From positions 26,569 through 90,568 of the forward strand of contig JAAEQC010000134.1 in NCBI GenBank assembly GCA_024231905.1: a DNA stretch of 64,000 nucleotides, in the 5' to 3' direction. Under the pieces are notes generated by a model. That model was not told the DNA's origin. It worked only from the letters and a program-made list of their open reading frames with translations, and did no database searches. The position numbers and the translations under genes were made by a program. This document shows positions 41,496-50,553 of this stretch, piece after piece (within the stretch, counting starts at the first letter, position 1; every line of letters starts with the position of its first letter). The stretch is from a bacterium. Its GTDB lineage: Bacteria > Krumholzibacteriota > Krumholzibacteriia > LZORAL124-64-63.

Positions 41496-42854
41496 TTACT
41501 TCCCAATACAAAACTTGTTGAAGATCGTTTCGAGCAGATGTTCGGTGAATACGCGACCCGAAATCTCACCCAGGCGACCCAGGATCGAGGCCAGAACCGT
41601 CCCGGTGACCTCGGTGCCGGCGGGAGGGTCAGCGGTCAGCATCCCAGAGAGCTCAGCCAGGTCGTCGCGGCATTGGACGAGCCGGCCCCGGTGGCGTTCG
41701 TTGAGGACGACTCCCATGGCCACCGCCTGGTCCACGCGTCGGTCGCGGACCGTCTCCGTGAGCAGGGACCACAACTCGTCCAGTCCCCTGCCGTCGACAC
41801 TCGAGGTGATGACGTCAACCGTGGTCGACGTTTCGCCCAGATCGGCCTTGGTCCCCACCACCAGCACCGGCGCCCGGACATCGGCCGGCAGGAGGCCGCC
41901 GGACCCCGGGCGGCTCACGTCCCGCAGGGCGAGCATCACGTCCGCCCCCGCCGCCTCGCGTCTGGTCCGATCCATGCCCTTGTGTTCGATCCGGCCGCCC
42001 TCTTCGCGCAATCCGGCCGTGTCGTGAAAGACGTAGGTCAGACCGTCGTGCTCGACTCGTGCGCTCACCACGTCACGGGTGGTGCCCGGCTCCTCGTCCA
42101 CGATGGCGCGCTCGTCGCCGACCAGAGCATTGAAGAGGGAGCTCTTACCGACGTTGGGTGGGCCCACCAGGACCACCTGCACGCCGTCGCGCAGGAGTCG
42201 GCCGGCCGGCGCCATGGCCAGCAGTTCATCCATGCGTGCGCTGGCGGCGCGGACGATCCCGGCCGCCTCGGCGGAAGGCACATCCACCTCCTCTTCGTCG
42301 AGGAATTCGAAGCTGCCTTCGAGACGGGCCAGGAGCTCGAGGAGGGGTTGTTCCAGTTGGCGTAACTGGTCGTCCAGGCCGCCGCGCAATTGGCGCAAGG
42401 CGGCTCGCGCGGCCTGGTCGCTGCCGGCGCCTACCAGGTCCGCCACGGCCTCGGCCTGGTCCAGGGTGAGCCGGCCGTTGAGGAAGGCGCGGCGGGTGAA
42501 ATCGCCGGCCGACGCGGGCTCCGCTCCAGCCTGTCGGCAGGCCGCCAGGGCACGGCGAACCACCGCTGGGCCACCGTGGCATTGGAACTCCACCGTGTCC
42601 TCGCCCGTGTAGGAAGCAGGCCCGAGGAGAGTAAGAGCTAAGCAGCGATCGATTTCGTAATCATCTGTGGTTACGTCATTAGGGGTGTGTAGTATACCGT
42701 ATACCGCCCGGTGCGAGGGTCTCCCGGGCCCGAAACGTCGGGCCGTGAACACCCGGCCGGCGATGGCCAGGGCGTCGGGACCACTGAGGCGCAGCACAGC
42801 CAGGCCCCCGCTCCCTTCGGGCGTGGCCTGGGCCACAATGGTGGTCTCGTGCAT
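41496..42854 (-). CDS. mnmE: tRNA modification GTPase MnmE (TrmE)
   Basis: A 452-residue partner of MnmG; start at 42854 (GGGGGGAAGGACC upstream). The N-terminal folate-binding domain has TIVAQATPEGSGGLAVLRLS. A helical middle follows, then the G domain (G1 GPPNVGKSSLF, G2 with GTTRDVV, G3 DTAGL, G4 GTKADL). The invariant C-terminal end FNKFCIGK carries the catalytic Cys. A terminator hairpin separates it from jag upstream. Confidence 0.96.
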   Translation of the reverse strand: MHETTIVAQATPEGSGGLAVLRLSGPDALAIAGRVFTARRFGPGRPSHRAVYGILHTPNDVTTDDYEIDRCLALTLLGPASYTGEDTVEFQCHGGPAVVRRALAACRQAGAEPASAGDFTRRAFLNGRLTLDQAEAVADLVGAGSDQAARAALRQLRGGLDDQLRQLEQPLLELLARLEGSFEFLDEEEVDVPSAEAAGIVRAASARMDELLAMAPAGRLLRDGVQVVLVGPPNVGKSSLFNALVGDERAIVDEEPGTTRDVVSARVEHDGLTYVFHDTAGLREEGGRIEHKGMDRTRREAAGADVMLALRDVSRPGSGGLLPADVRAPVLVVGTKADLGETSTTVDVITSSVDGRGLDELWSLLTETVRDRRVDQAVAMGVVLNERHRGRLVQCRDDLAELSGMLTADPPAGTEVTGTVLASILGRLGEISGRVFTEHLLETIFNKFCIGK

Positions 42855-42873
42855 GGTCCTTCCCCCCTTCTCA

Positions 42874-42906
42874 AAAACCAACGGGGTGGCGCTGTCGCCA
42901 CCCCGT
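42874..42906 (-). terminator. terminator between jag and mnmE
   Basis: ACGGGGTGGCG (42881-42891) pairs perfectly with CGCCACCCCGT (42896-42906) around a 4-base loop. On the minus strand TTGGTTTTTG follows. It lies between the jag stop (42933) and the mnmE start (42854), so mnmE either has its own promoter or depends on read-through. Confidence 0.65.
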
Positions 42907-42932
42907 ATTCCGGTCCGGTTGGAGCGACGCGG

Positions 42933-44759
42933 TCAGAACTCCTGGCGGGGTTCTTCCTCTTCCGCTTCCTCCGGTTCTGCGTCCGTCTCGGCCTCGGTCT
43001 GGGCCGCCGGTTCCTCCGCCGGTTGCGCCTCTACCTCTTCGGTGGGCTCGACCGCCGGCGCCTCCTCAGCCACGGGCTCCGTCGTCTCCGCGGCCGGCTC
43101 TGCGGCCTCGGTCACCGGAGCCGCCGCCACGTCGGCCACCATGGGGTCGGCGCCGATGACCACGTGCTTGCCGCCCTGCCCCTGATCCGTGCGCGTGTGC
43201 AGGCCGGCCTGCTCGGCCTCCAGGTGCACGAGGCGCCGCTCGCGGGCGTTCATGGGCTCCATGTGGAACTCCTCGCCGGAGCTGCGGACCGACGAAATGG
43301 CGTCGGCCACACGGTCCACCAGGGACTCTTCCCGGCGGCGGCGGTAGTTGTTTATGTCAAGGTTCATGAACACGCGCTCACCGGCCACCGTGTGGGCCAT
43401 GCGCTCGACCAGGTGCTCGACCGAATCGACCGTCTGACCGTGGCGTCCGATGAGCATGCCGGCGCTCGAGTCGTCGGTGACGATCTTCACCAGGCTGTAC
43501 TCGTCCGGCACGACTTCGCAGCGGCAGGGGAAACCCGCGCGCACGAGCATGCCCGCGGCCAGCTTGTTCAGCATTTCGTCCTGAGTCCCGAGGTCACCCT
43601 CGCTCTTCAGCGGCTTGGCGTAACGCTGGGCCGGGATGCCGCTCACGATCTCTTCGTCTGGTGCCATGTTCGATCCTTCCCTCGGTCGCTCGTCCATCTG
43701 CATGTCGTCTATCTGCGCCTCGTCACGCCGCGTATCATCGATCCTCGCTGCTGCCGGACGGTCGTTCGCCGGCGGGGGGTCGTGCCTCGGAGTTTCGGTC
43801 TGAGCGGCAGGCTCCGCCGGCCGGGGAGTGTCCTGCACCGGCGGGGACTCCAGGTTCGGCGCCCCGTCGAATGTCGCCGCGGAGGTGTCCACGGGCTGCT
43901 CGTTCATGGGCGTGCGCTGATCCTCGCGGTCCCGGCCCTGGCCACGACCTCGACCCCGGCCGCCACGGCGACCTCGACGTCGGCTCGTGCCTTCGCGCGG
44001 GCCGGCATCCTGGCGGTTCTCGTCCCGGCGACCATCGCGACGGCCGTCCTGACGTCCATCCTGACGCCCATCCTGGCGCCCGCCCTGGCGATCGCCCTGG
44101 CGATCGCTGCGGCCTTCGTTCCGGTTGTCGTTCCGGCGGGCGTCGCTCTGCCGACCGTCCTGCCGATCATTCCGGGGCCCACGGCCACCGTCGTTGCGCT
44201 GTTCCTGGTTGGTGTTCTGTGCCGTCTGGGCTCCGTCCTGGCGCTCGCCGCCACGTCCGCGCCCGCGGCCGCGTCCCCGCCCGCCACGACGGCCACGACG
44301 ACGGCTCGTGCCCTCGCGCGAACCGCCTTCCTGGCGGTTCTCGTCCCGGCGGCCGTCGGGTCGACCCTGCGGGCGGCCACCCCGGGCCGCCTGGCCACTA
44401 TCGCGGCGGCCACCACCACCCGAACGGTTCTCGTTGGCGCCGTCGTTGGAGCGCTCCGGACGCGCGGCCGAGCGACGGCCTCCGCGACGGCCCCGATTGC
44501 GCCCACTGTCGCCTCCGTCGAGGGAGTGGGGCTTGTGGCCGTTGTCGTTCCGGCGATAGTCCCGCCGGTTGTCGCGACGCTGGCGTCGCTTGCGTACGAC
44601 CACCCGCGCGGGGCGGCCACCGAGGATGCCGAGGAAGCCCGACTTGGGCTCCTCGAGCACGGTGACGTCGACTTCGTCGCGGCGCGCGCCCATTTTCAGC
44701 AGCGCCTCGCTGACCGCTTCGTCGACGGTCTTGCCTTGGATTTCGATCTTGTCGGTCAT
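42933..44759 (-). CDS. jag: Jag/KhpB-type RNA-binding protein with a very long disordered Arg-Gly-Asp insert
   Basis: A 608-residue protein. The Jag-N domain is at about 3-55 (GKTVDEAVSEALLKMGARRD; SGFLGILGGRPARVVVRK). A disordered stretch follows at about 56-380, dominated by R, G, D, Q and N, with tandem RQDGR/RRDGR-type units. The KH domain is at about 390-455 (LIGRHGQTVDSVEHLVERMA) and R3H at about 460-525 (NNYRRRREESLVDRVADAI; MNARERRLVHLEAEQ). An acidic Glu/Pro/Ala tail (540-608) ends it. Typical Jag proteins are 200-300 residues, so this one is at least twice as long. It overlaps yidC by four bases in the conserved yidC-jag order. Confidence 0.9.
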   Translation of the reverse strand: MTDKIEIQGKTVDEAVSEALLKMGARRDEVDVTVLEEPKSGFLGILGGRPARVVVRKRRQRRDNRRDYRRNDNGHKPHSLDGGDSGRNRGRRGGRRSAARPERSNDGANENRSGGGGRRDSGQAARGGRPQGRPDGRRDENRQEGGSREGTSRRRGRRGGRGRGRGRGRGGERQDGAQTAQNTNQEQRNDGGRGPRNDRQDGRQSDARRNDNRNEGRSDRQGDRQGGRQDGRQDGRQDGRRDGRRDENRQDAGPREGTSRRRGRRGGRGRGRGQGRDREDQRTPMNEQPVDTSAATFDGAPNLESPPVQDTPRPAEPAAQTETPRHDPPPANDRPAAARIDDTRRDEAQIDDMQMDERPREGSNMAPDEEIVSGIPAQRYAKPLKSEGDLGTQDEMLNKLAAGMLVRAGFPCRCEVVPDEYSLVKIVTDDSSAGMLIGRHGQTVDSVEHLVERMAHTVAGERVFMNLDINNYRRRREESLVDRVADAISSVRSSGEEFHMEPMNARERRLVHLEAEQAGLHTRTDQGQGGKHVVIGADPMVADVAAAPVTEAAEPAAETTEPVAEEAPAVEPTEEVEAQPAEEPAAQTEAETDAEPEEAEEEEPRQEF

Positions 44760-46567
44760 GTTGCTTGAGCTCCCTTGCTCGGTGCCGCCTGGTGGATGCG
44801 CCAGGTCTGGTAACCCTGCATCACGGTGTTGACGAGCCAGTACAGGACCAGCCCGGACGGCATGTTATAGAAGATGAAGACCATGATCAGCGGCATCATC
44901 GTGTTCATGGCAGCCATCTGGCCGCCGGCGCCGCTGGTCGGGGTCATCTTGGTCTGGAAGTACATGGCCACGGACATGAGGATGGGAAGGACGTTCAGGT
45001 CCGACCCCAGGAAGGGCAGCGCGAAGGGCAGCTGCGTCAGGGCGTCGGGCTGGGACAGGTCGTTCATCCACAGGACGAAGGGCTGGCCGCGCAGGGCGAT
45101 CGTGTGGCTCAAGGCCTGGTACAGGGCGATGAACACCGGCGACTGCACGACCAAGGGCAGGCAACCCGAGAGCGGGTTCACCTTCTCTTCCTTGTAGAGA
45201 TTCATGGTCGCCGAGTTGAGCTTGTCCTTGTCCTTCTTGTACTTCTCCTGCAGGGCCTTCAGCTTCGGCTGCAGGTCCTGCATCTTCTTCATGGACTCGG
45301 TCGACTTGCGGGTCAGGGGGTAGAAGAGGAGTTTCGTCAGCACCGAGAAGATGATGATGATCACACCGTAGTTCGAGATGTAACGGTGCATGTACTCCAG
45401 GCCCCACAGGACGATTTCGGCCAGGGGCCGGAAGAGCTTCCAGCCCAGGTCCATGGACTTCTCGAGACCCTGGTCGTAGGACGCGAGCAGGGCGGCCTCC
45501 TGGGGGCCGATGAAGAGGTCGAGGCTGGCGGCGGCGATGTCGCCTTCGCCGGTGGCGCGGGCGGGCACGTCAATGGTCCAGGTCTGGTTCATTCGATCCT
45601 GGTCACCGCTCAGCCCGATCGTACCCTCGACCGGCTCCCCCTGCTCCTGGGGAACGATTCCGACAACGGTAAAGTAGCGGCTCTGCAGCCCGGCGAAATG
45701 CACCGAACCGCGCCAACGCCCCTCCACCTTCTCCACGTTCTTCTTCAGTCCTTGTCGCTTCTTGTAGTGATAGTCCTCGCCCACGCGCGCGAAGGAGCGC
45801 ATGGAGGGCTCCTCCATGCGTTGGACGCGCTCGGTGGCCACGATGCCCTGGTTCCAGCCGAAGCGGAACCGGCGCGGGCGGCCCAGCAGCTCCAGCGAGC
45901 GCCGGGTCGGGCCGCCGTCCACAGCCAGGAGGGTATGGGTGATGGAGATGCCGTAGAGCTCCGGGTCGAAGACCAGGGTCTTGCGCACCTCCATGCCGCC
46001 GGCCAGGCCGACGGTCATCTCGAGGGTGCGAGCACTGCCGCCCTCGACCAGCTCCAGTGAATACAGGTCCGCCTCGTAGACGACCGAACCCAGGTCCAGT
46101 TCGGCGCCTTCGAAGACGAGGGCGTCCAGGCCGAACTCGGCGATGTCCTCGGGCACGAGCTTCACCGGACCGCCCAGGTGGCTGTCGTGCTCGAAGCCCT
46201 CCCAGGACACGACCCGGCCGCCGGCCGTGCTCAGTTGCATCCGGTACAGGGGTGTCGTGACGGTGATGACGCGAGGTTCGCCCTGGGACACGGGGCGCAG
46301 GGCGTCCTGGCCCGTGTTGAGCTTCTCGGCGGCCGCGAGCTCCTCGGCCGGGTCGCCCTCGGTGTACGGGTTGTCCGGGTGGGCCGACACGTTCGACGGC
46401 GGTAGGTCCGCCGGCAGTGTCGCCTGGTCGATGGCCCGCTCATCGATGACCATGGTGCTGTCGGCCGCCGCCGTCTTGGACCCGCCGTAGAGCTTGTCCA
46501 TGACGAACTGGGAACCGACGAGGATCAGGAAGATCAAACCAAAGGCCGCAAAAGTGCGCCTATCCAT
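44756..46567 (-). CDS. yidC: membrane protein insertase YidC
   Basis: A 603-residue inner-membrane insertase of the Gram-negative type with a large periplasmic P1 domain. The first membrane segment is at about 5-25 ([20 protein letters not shown]). The P1 beta-sandwich is at about 80-350. Conserved membrane helices follow, with [60 protein letters not shown] and a last helix [20 protein letters not shown]. It inserts membrane proteins alone or with SecYEG. It overlaps yidD upstream by eight bases. Confidence 0.96.
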   Translation of the reverse strand: MDRRTFAAFGLIFLILVGSQFVMDKLYGGSKTAAADSTMVIDERAIDQATLPADLPPSNVSAHPDNPYTEGDPAEELAAAEKLNTGQDALRPVSQGEPRVITVTTPLYRMQLSTAGGRVVSWEGFEHDSHLGGPVKLVPEDIAEFGLDALVFEGAELDLGSVVYEADLYSLELVEGGSARTLEMTVGLAGGMEVRKTLVFDPELYGISITHTLLAVDGGPTRRSLELLGRPRRFRFGWNQGIVATERVQRMEEPSMRSFARVGEDYHYKKRQGLKKNVEKVEGRWRGSVHFAGLQSRYFTVVGIVPQEQGEPVEGTIGLSGDQDRMNQTWTIDVPARATGEGDIAAASLDLFIGPQEAALLASYDQGLEKSMDLGWKLFRPLAEIVLWGLEYMHRYISNYGVIIIIFSVLTKLLFYPLTRKSTESMKKMQDLQPKLKALQEKYKKDKDKLNSATMNLYKEEKVNPLSGCLPLVVQSPVFIALYQALSHTIALRGQPFVLWMNDLSQPDALTQLPFALPFLGSDLNVLPILMSVAMYFQTKMTPTSGAGGQMAAMNTMMPLIMVFIFYNMPSGLVLYWLVNTVMQGYQTWRIHQAAPSKGAQAT

Positions 46568-46826
46568 GGGCGGATTCTCCGTTGGTGGAAGGATGGTTCG
46601 TGGTTGCGTCGCCGGTCGGCGGGACGGGATCCACGCCGCCCGGGTGCCAGGGGTGGCAGCGGGCGATGCGCCTGACGGTGAGCCAGCTCCCCCGCCAGAA
46701 GCCGTGGGTACGCAACGCTTCGGCCCCGTACGCGGAGCACGAGGGGTGGAAGCGGCACGTGGACGGCAGCAGCGGCGACAGCAGGCGCCGATAGGCCATG
46801 ATGAAGAAATATGGCAAACGCCACAT
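46560..46826 (-). CDS. yidD: YidD membrane protein insertion efficiency factor
   Basis: An 88-residue protein with the YidD signature [20 protein letters not shown] and [17 protein letters not shown]. An amphipathic N-terminal helix attaches it to the membrane. It sits in the canonical rnpA-yidD-yidC order, with its end overlapping the yidC start by eight bases. The C-terminal 20 residues ([14 protein letters not shown]) are dispensable-looking. No clear ribosome site marks the start; the ATG at 46799 is an alternative. Confidence 0.92.
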   Translation of the reverse strand: MWRLPYFFIMAYRRLLSPLLPSTCRFHPSCSAYGAEALRTHGFWRGSWLTVRRIARCHPWHPGGVDPVPPTGDATTNHPSTNGESAHG

Positions 46827-46970
46827 GCGAAATCCGTTGGTGCCCCCGCCCAGGACAGGAAGTACAGGATAGGGCGTTCAGGCGCCGGTTCGGCGTGGGT
46901 CGTTCCGGAAGGGCGATCGGACCGAGTCTTCGGGTGATCGCTCGCGGGGCCGGGTGGGGCGAGAGCGGGC

Positions 46971-47372
46971 TCAGTCGGCCAGCAACTCCTGGAGCTCGTT
47001 AAGGACGTCCTGGGCGCCGGCGGTCAGGATACGGTGCCGCGCCACCAGGACGATCCAAAGTCCTCCATCCCCGGCCGGGGTGCCCTCGGGGCCGCCCGAT
47101 TCCGGAAAAAACCTCGCGCGTACGCCGGGAACGTTCGCGGGGTCGGCCAGGGGCCCGTTTCGGTAGGCCTCCCTGAGCAACCGCTTGGCCCGGTTCCGCT
47201 TAACGGCGCCGCCGACCTTGCGGCTGGCCACCACGGACCGGGCGAAATCCCCGGCAGGCAACAGGTAAACTACGAGCAGGCGCCCCACTCTTTTGGCGCC
47301 CCGCTCGTAGACCTTATGGAAATCTTCTCTATGGTTCAAAGACCGCCAGTGACTGCGGTCCTGATCCGCCAC
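46971..47372 (-). CDS. rnpA: ribonuclease P protein component RnpA
   Basis: A protein of about 133 residues, taken from the GTG at 47372, one base past the rpmH stop codon. Core motifs: [40 protein letters not shown] (the RNR box that binds RNase P RNA) and LWIVLVARHRILTAGAQDVL. It is the protein cofactor for tRNA 5' processing. A short insert rich in Pro/Gly (FFPESGGPEGTPAGDGG) sits before the last strand. The frame stays open upstream to an ATG at 47462 inside rpmH, so the start is uncertain. Confidence 0.9.
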   Translation of the reverse strand: MADQDRSHWRSLNHREDFHKVYERGAKRVGRLLVVYLLPAGDFARSVVASRKVGGAVKRNRAKRLLREAYRNGPLADPANVPGVRARFFPESGGPEGTPAGDGGLWIVLVARHRILTAGAQDVLNELQELLAD

Positions 47373-47373
47373 C

Positions 47374-47508
47374 TCAGGCCGAGATACGCTTGCGGCCCTT
47401 GGCCCGGCGCCGCTTGAGGACCAGGCGGCCGGCCTTGGTCGACATGCGCTTACGGAAGCCATGGCGACGCGCCCTCTTGAGATTGCTGGGTTGGAATGTC
47501 CGCTTCAC
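47374..47508 (-). CDS. rpmH: ribosomal protein bL34
   Basis: A 44-residue very basic protein (start GTG at 47508, AGGAGAGATCC upstream) reading [20 protein letters not shown], then [20 protein letters not shown] and ISA, the universal bL34 pattern. It is the first gene leftward from oriC, in the conserved rpmH-rnpA order. Confidence 0.97.
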   Translation of the reverse strand: MKRTFQPSNLKRARRHGFRKRMSTKAGRLVLKRRRAKGRKRISA

Positions 47509-47907
47509 GGATCTCTCCTTTGGTTTCTGTTCAGCCGCGAAAGAGTAATGAACAGGAGGTGGAGTGTCAAGAAAATGCAGCCGGTTATGCCCCGTGCAAG
47601 CGGGCGTCGCCGGGATCGGATGCGGCGGCTCCGGTGTCGCGGATCGGGTCGGACTTTCGGCCGGTCGGAGGTCCCGATTTCAGATCTTCTTTGTTTTCAA
47701 CACCGTAAAAACTTTCTAAATATTCCCTCGAGAAAGCCCTTGCTGGACCCCGACCCCCGTGATAATTTCGCCATCAGGTGACGATAACTCCTGGAGAGTG
47801 TTTAAAAGTTATCCACAGGCTGTTAGATTTGTGGATAACTTTTCTTTCCCGGGGGCGCGGTTCACTTAAGTTGTTTTGATGCTGCTCTTTGGGGTAAATC
47901 TTCTCCT
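47509..47907. other. oriC: oriC candidate between rpmH and dnaA
   Basis: A 399-base gene-free region where gene orientation diverges (rpmH leftward, dnaA rightward). Near dnaA it has two perfect DnaA boxes in opposite orientation, TTATCCACA (47809-47817) and TGTGGATAA (47830-47838). It also has AT-rich tracts (CTTTCTAAATATT near 47709 and GTTTAAAAG before the first box). It must also contain the rpmH and dnaA promoters. Origin identity rests on boxes plus gene order. Confidence 0.75.
47809..47838. promoter_or_regulatory. pair of inverted perfect DnaA boxes
   Basis: TTATCCACA at 47809-47817 (plus) and TGTGGATAA at 47830-47838 (the same box on the minus strand), 12 bases apart. Both match the DnaA consensus exactly. 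They are likely origin elements and autoregulatory sites of dnaA. Confidence 0.88.
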
Positions 47908-49365
47908 GTGGACAACACGGGTGAGAGCGGTCGAAAACTGACCGAGACCGCGGGGGAAAACGTGCCGGCGACCGTATCCAATCTCGATTCCCACTGGCCC
48001 GAAATCCTCGATACGGTGCGACAGAGGGTCGGACACCAGACTTTTCAGACCTGGTACCGTCCGCTGGCGCCCCTGGCGGGTGACGCGGGCGGCCTGCAGG
48101 TGTCCTGTCCGAACCATTTCTTTCTCGACTGGTTCAGCGAGCACCAACTCCACCATCTGAACGACGCAGGCACGGCCTACTTCGGGCATGAGGTCCTTTT
48201 CGAGCTGGTGGTGAGCAACGAGGTCGTGAAGCTGGGCGTCCCCGGTCCCGAAGCCGCACCCGCTCCGGAAACGGTCGTCAGCCGTCCGGCGGCCACCACG
48301 GTGCCGGTCGAGACCATCGTCATGCCCGAGCGGCCCCAGACGAACCTCAATCCTGATTATGTCTTTTCGAATTTTGTCGTAGGCAGCGGTACCGACCTGG
48401 CCTACGCGGCGGCCACCGCCATCTCCGACAATCCGGGACACCACTTCAATCCGCTGTTCATCCACGGCGGCGTGGGTCTCGGCAAGACCCATCTCATGCA
48501 GGCCATCGGCAACCGCATCGCCATCCAGCGGCCGCAGGCTCGCATCCTGTACACCACCGCCGAGAACTTCATGAACGACCTGGTGAAATCCATCCAGGAA
48601 AGTCACACGCCGGACTTCAAGCTGCGCTACCGCAGCGTAGACGTGCTGCTGGTGGACGACGTGGCCTTCATGGCCGGCAAGGAGTCCACCCAGGAGGAAT
48701 TCTTCCACACCTTCAACGCGCTGTACAACTTCAAGAAGCAGATCGTCTTCACGAGCGACCGCTCGCCCAAGGAGATCACGCGCCTGGAGGAGCGGCTGCG
48801 GTCGCGATTCGAGTGGGGACTGATCACCGACATCCAGCCGCCGAATCTGGAGACGCGCATCGCGATCCTGCGGCGCAAGGTGGACATCAACAACATCTAC
48901 ATCGCCGATGACGTCATCGAGTTCATCGCCGAGCACATCACCGACAACATTCGACGCCTTGAGGGGGCGCTGGTTCGATTGCTGGCGTTCGCGAGTCTGA
49001 CCGGGCGGGAGATCACTCTGGAAATGGCCTCGGAAGCTCTCTCTTCCTTTTTCCAGGGTACCTCCACCGGACCAGTGAAGATCGCCGATGTCATGGAAGT
49101 CACTGCCGACGTCCACGGCTTTTCCGTCGATCAACTGAAGTCCAAGCGACGCACCCAGGACCTGGCCCGGGCCCGTCAGATCGCGATGCACCTCGCCCGT
49201 GAATTGACCGGCGCCTCCCTCAACAAGATCGGCCGCTCGTTCGGCAACCGGGACCACTCCACGGTGGCCTATGCCTGCAAGAAGATCTCCGACGAGATGG
49301 AAACCGATCCGCGCTTCCGTGGCGCGGTGCGCGATCTCATGGAGCGCATCAGGAAACGTTCCTGA
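47908..49365 (+). CDS. dnaA: chromosomal replication initiator DnaA
   Basis: A 485-residue initiator from the GTG at 47908, whose first bases also form a near-consensus DnaA box (TGTGGACAA). Domain I is at about 28-100 (WPEILDTVRQRVGHQTFQTW), with a linker to about 145. The AAA+ domain follows (NPDYVFSNFVVGSGTDLAYA; Walker A GGVGLGKTHL; Walker B VDVLLVDDVAF; sensor FTSDRSPKEI). The DNA-binding domain IV has RQIAMHLARELTGASLNKIG and FGNRDHSTVAYACKKI. It binds DnaA boxes and opens the origin. Confidence 0.97.
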   Translation: MDNTGESGRKLTETAGENVPATVSNLDSHWPEILDTVRQRVGHQTFQTWYRPLAPLAGDAGGLQVSCPNHFFLDWFSEHQLHHLNDAGTAYFGHEVLFELVVSNEVVKLGVPGPEAAPAPETVVSRPAATTVPVETIVMPERPQTNLNPDYVFSNFVVGSGTDLAYAAATAISDNPGHHFNPLFIHGGVGLGKTHLMQAIGNRIAIQRPQARILYTTAENFMNDLVKSIQESHTPDFKLRYRSVDVLLVDDVAFMAGKESTQEEFFHTFNALYNFKKQIVFTSDRSPKEITRLEERLRSRFEWGLITDIQPPNLETRIAILRRKVDINNIYIADDVIEFIAEHITDNIRRLEGALVRLLAFASLTGREITLEMASEALSSFFQGTSTGPVKIADVMEVTADVHGFSVDQLKSKRRTQDLARARQIAMHLARELTGASLNKIGRSFGNRDHSTVAYACKKISDEMETDPRFRGAVRDLMERIRKRS

Positions 49366-49372
49366 GCGCTCC

Positions 49373-50146
49373 ATGAACCGCCAACGGTACAGCTTCGACG
49401 ACCACCTCTTCACTCCCGGCACCCGGCAACTCCTGCGCCACGCGCTTCCTGGCGCCGGTGAGCACGTGCTCGACCTGGCCGCCGGTAGCGGCATCGCCGC
49501 CCGCCTCTGCGCCGAGGCGGTGGGACCCGAAGGCAGCGTCACCGCCCTCGACATCGGGGCCAACATCCTCAAGAAGGCACAGTCCCTGTATGCGGGGCCC
49601 GCGCCCGGCTCCTGGGTACGGGGCGACGCGGTGGCCCTGCCCTTCGCCGACGCCTCTTTCGACCTGGTCGTTTGCCACCAGGGCCTGCAGTTCTTCCCGG
49701 ACCGGACCGCCGCCGTAGGTCATCTGGAGCGTGTGCTCCGACCGGGCGGGCGGGCGGCGATCATGACCTGGGCCGCCCTGGACGACTGTCCTTTCTACCG
49801 GGCCTTGCACCAAGCGGTCGCCCGGCATCTGGGTGAACCGGCGGCCGGGTTCGTCCGCCAACCCTTCTCCCTGCCCGACGTCACCATGTTGCGCGAGCTT
49901 TACGAACCGGTCTTCGAGATGGTGACGATCACCGGTATCGCCGTCGACACGGTCCACCCCTCGCCCGGGGCTTTCGCCCGGGGTTTTCTCCGATACTTGC
50001 CGCCAGCCCTCGCCGCCGCCGCCGATGTTGCCGCTGCGGCTTCGCCCATCGCCCGCGACGTAACCGACGAATTGGTGCCCTGGTGCGTCGGCGACGAACT
50101 GCACGCCCCCATCACCGCCCATGTGGTTCTCTGCTCCCGGGGCTGA
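49373..50146 (+). CDS. class I SAM-dependent methyltransferase inserted between dnaA and dnaN
   Basis: A 257-residue enzyme of the UbiE/Methyltransf_11 type, start at 49373 (MNRQRYSFDDHLFTPGT), seven bases after dnaA. SAM motif I is HVLDLAAGSGIAARLCAEAV, the acidic loop is VTALDIGANIL, and the post-motif is FDLVVCHQGLQFFPDRTAAV with LERVLRPGGRAAIMTW. The methyl acceptor is not evident; relatives act on quinones, lipids or small metabolites. Its place in the otherwise conserved dnaA-dnaN-recF order is unusual. Codon use matches the neighbours. Confidence 0.82.
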   Translation: MNRQRYSFDDHLFTPGTRQLLRHALPGAGEHVLDLAAGSGIAARLCAEAVGPEGSVTALDIGANILKKAQSLYAGPAPGSWVRGDAVALPFADASFDLVVCHQGLQFFPDRTAAVGHLERVLRPGGRAAIMTWAALDDCPFYRALHQAVARHLGEPAAGFVRQPFSLPDVTMLRELYEPVFEMVTITGIAVDTVHPSPGAFARGFLRYLPPALAAAADVAAAASPIARDVTDELVPWCVGDELHAPITAHVVLCSRG

Positions 50147-50553
50147 AATCTCCTTTAATGATGCTATTTTTAAGGGGGATAAACCCGGGGATCGACCGGG
50201 GAAATCCAGGGTACAGGGATATGTGAATTTGGGAGGAGTTTTCCACCGGGGGATAGCTGGGGATGACTCGCCTCGAAGTACCCCTCGTTATCCCCTCGGT
50301 CTTGGCGCGGAAAGTGCTCATCCAAGGCGGAAACGGGGATTTAACAGAAGTTATACACATATCCCCAACCCCTACTACTTCAACGAATTTTATCTATCTA
50401 TCCAGGAAGGAAGTAGGAGAATCCAGGACAGCCCATGGGACTTGATATGCGCGTGGGCATCACCTATCATGGCCATCCCGCGCATGAACCGACCCCGTGG
50501 GCCGTGGACAAGCCGTCCCTGAGTGCCGACCGACCCGAACCGGAGGACCCAGC
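50147..50553. other. dnaN upstream region with an array of GGGGAT motifs and a DnaA box
   Basis: This 407-base gene-free stretch is AT-richer than its flanks. It has eight copies of a GGGGAT-like motif. In direct orientation: 50175, 50187, 50215 (AGGGATAT), 50249, 50259 and 50335. In inverted orientation: TTATCCCC at 50288-50295 and ATATCCCC at 50359-50366. A TTATACACA (50351-50359), fitting the DnaA box consensus TTATNCACA, touches the last copy. It may be a second origin module or a dnaN regulatory array. The dnaN promoter should also lie here. Confidence 0.5.

Noticed and set aside
46971..47462. Extended rnpA frame starting inside rpmH, as described in Thermus
   Set aside because: The extra 30 residues are the shadow of rpmH codons in another frame. 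The conserved RnpA core begins after the rpmH stop, so the short form is more likely.
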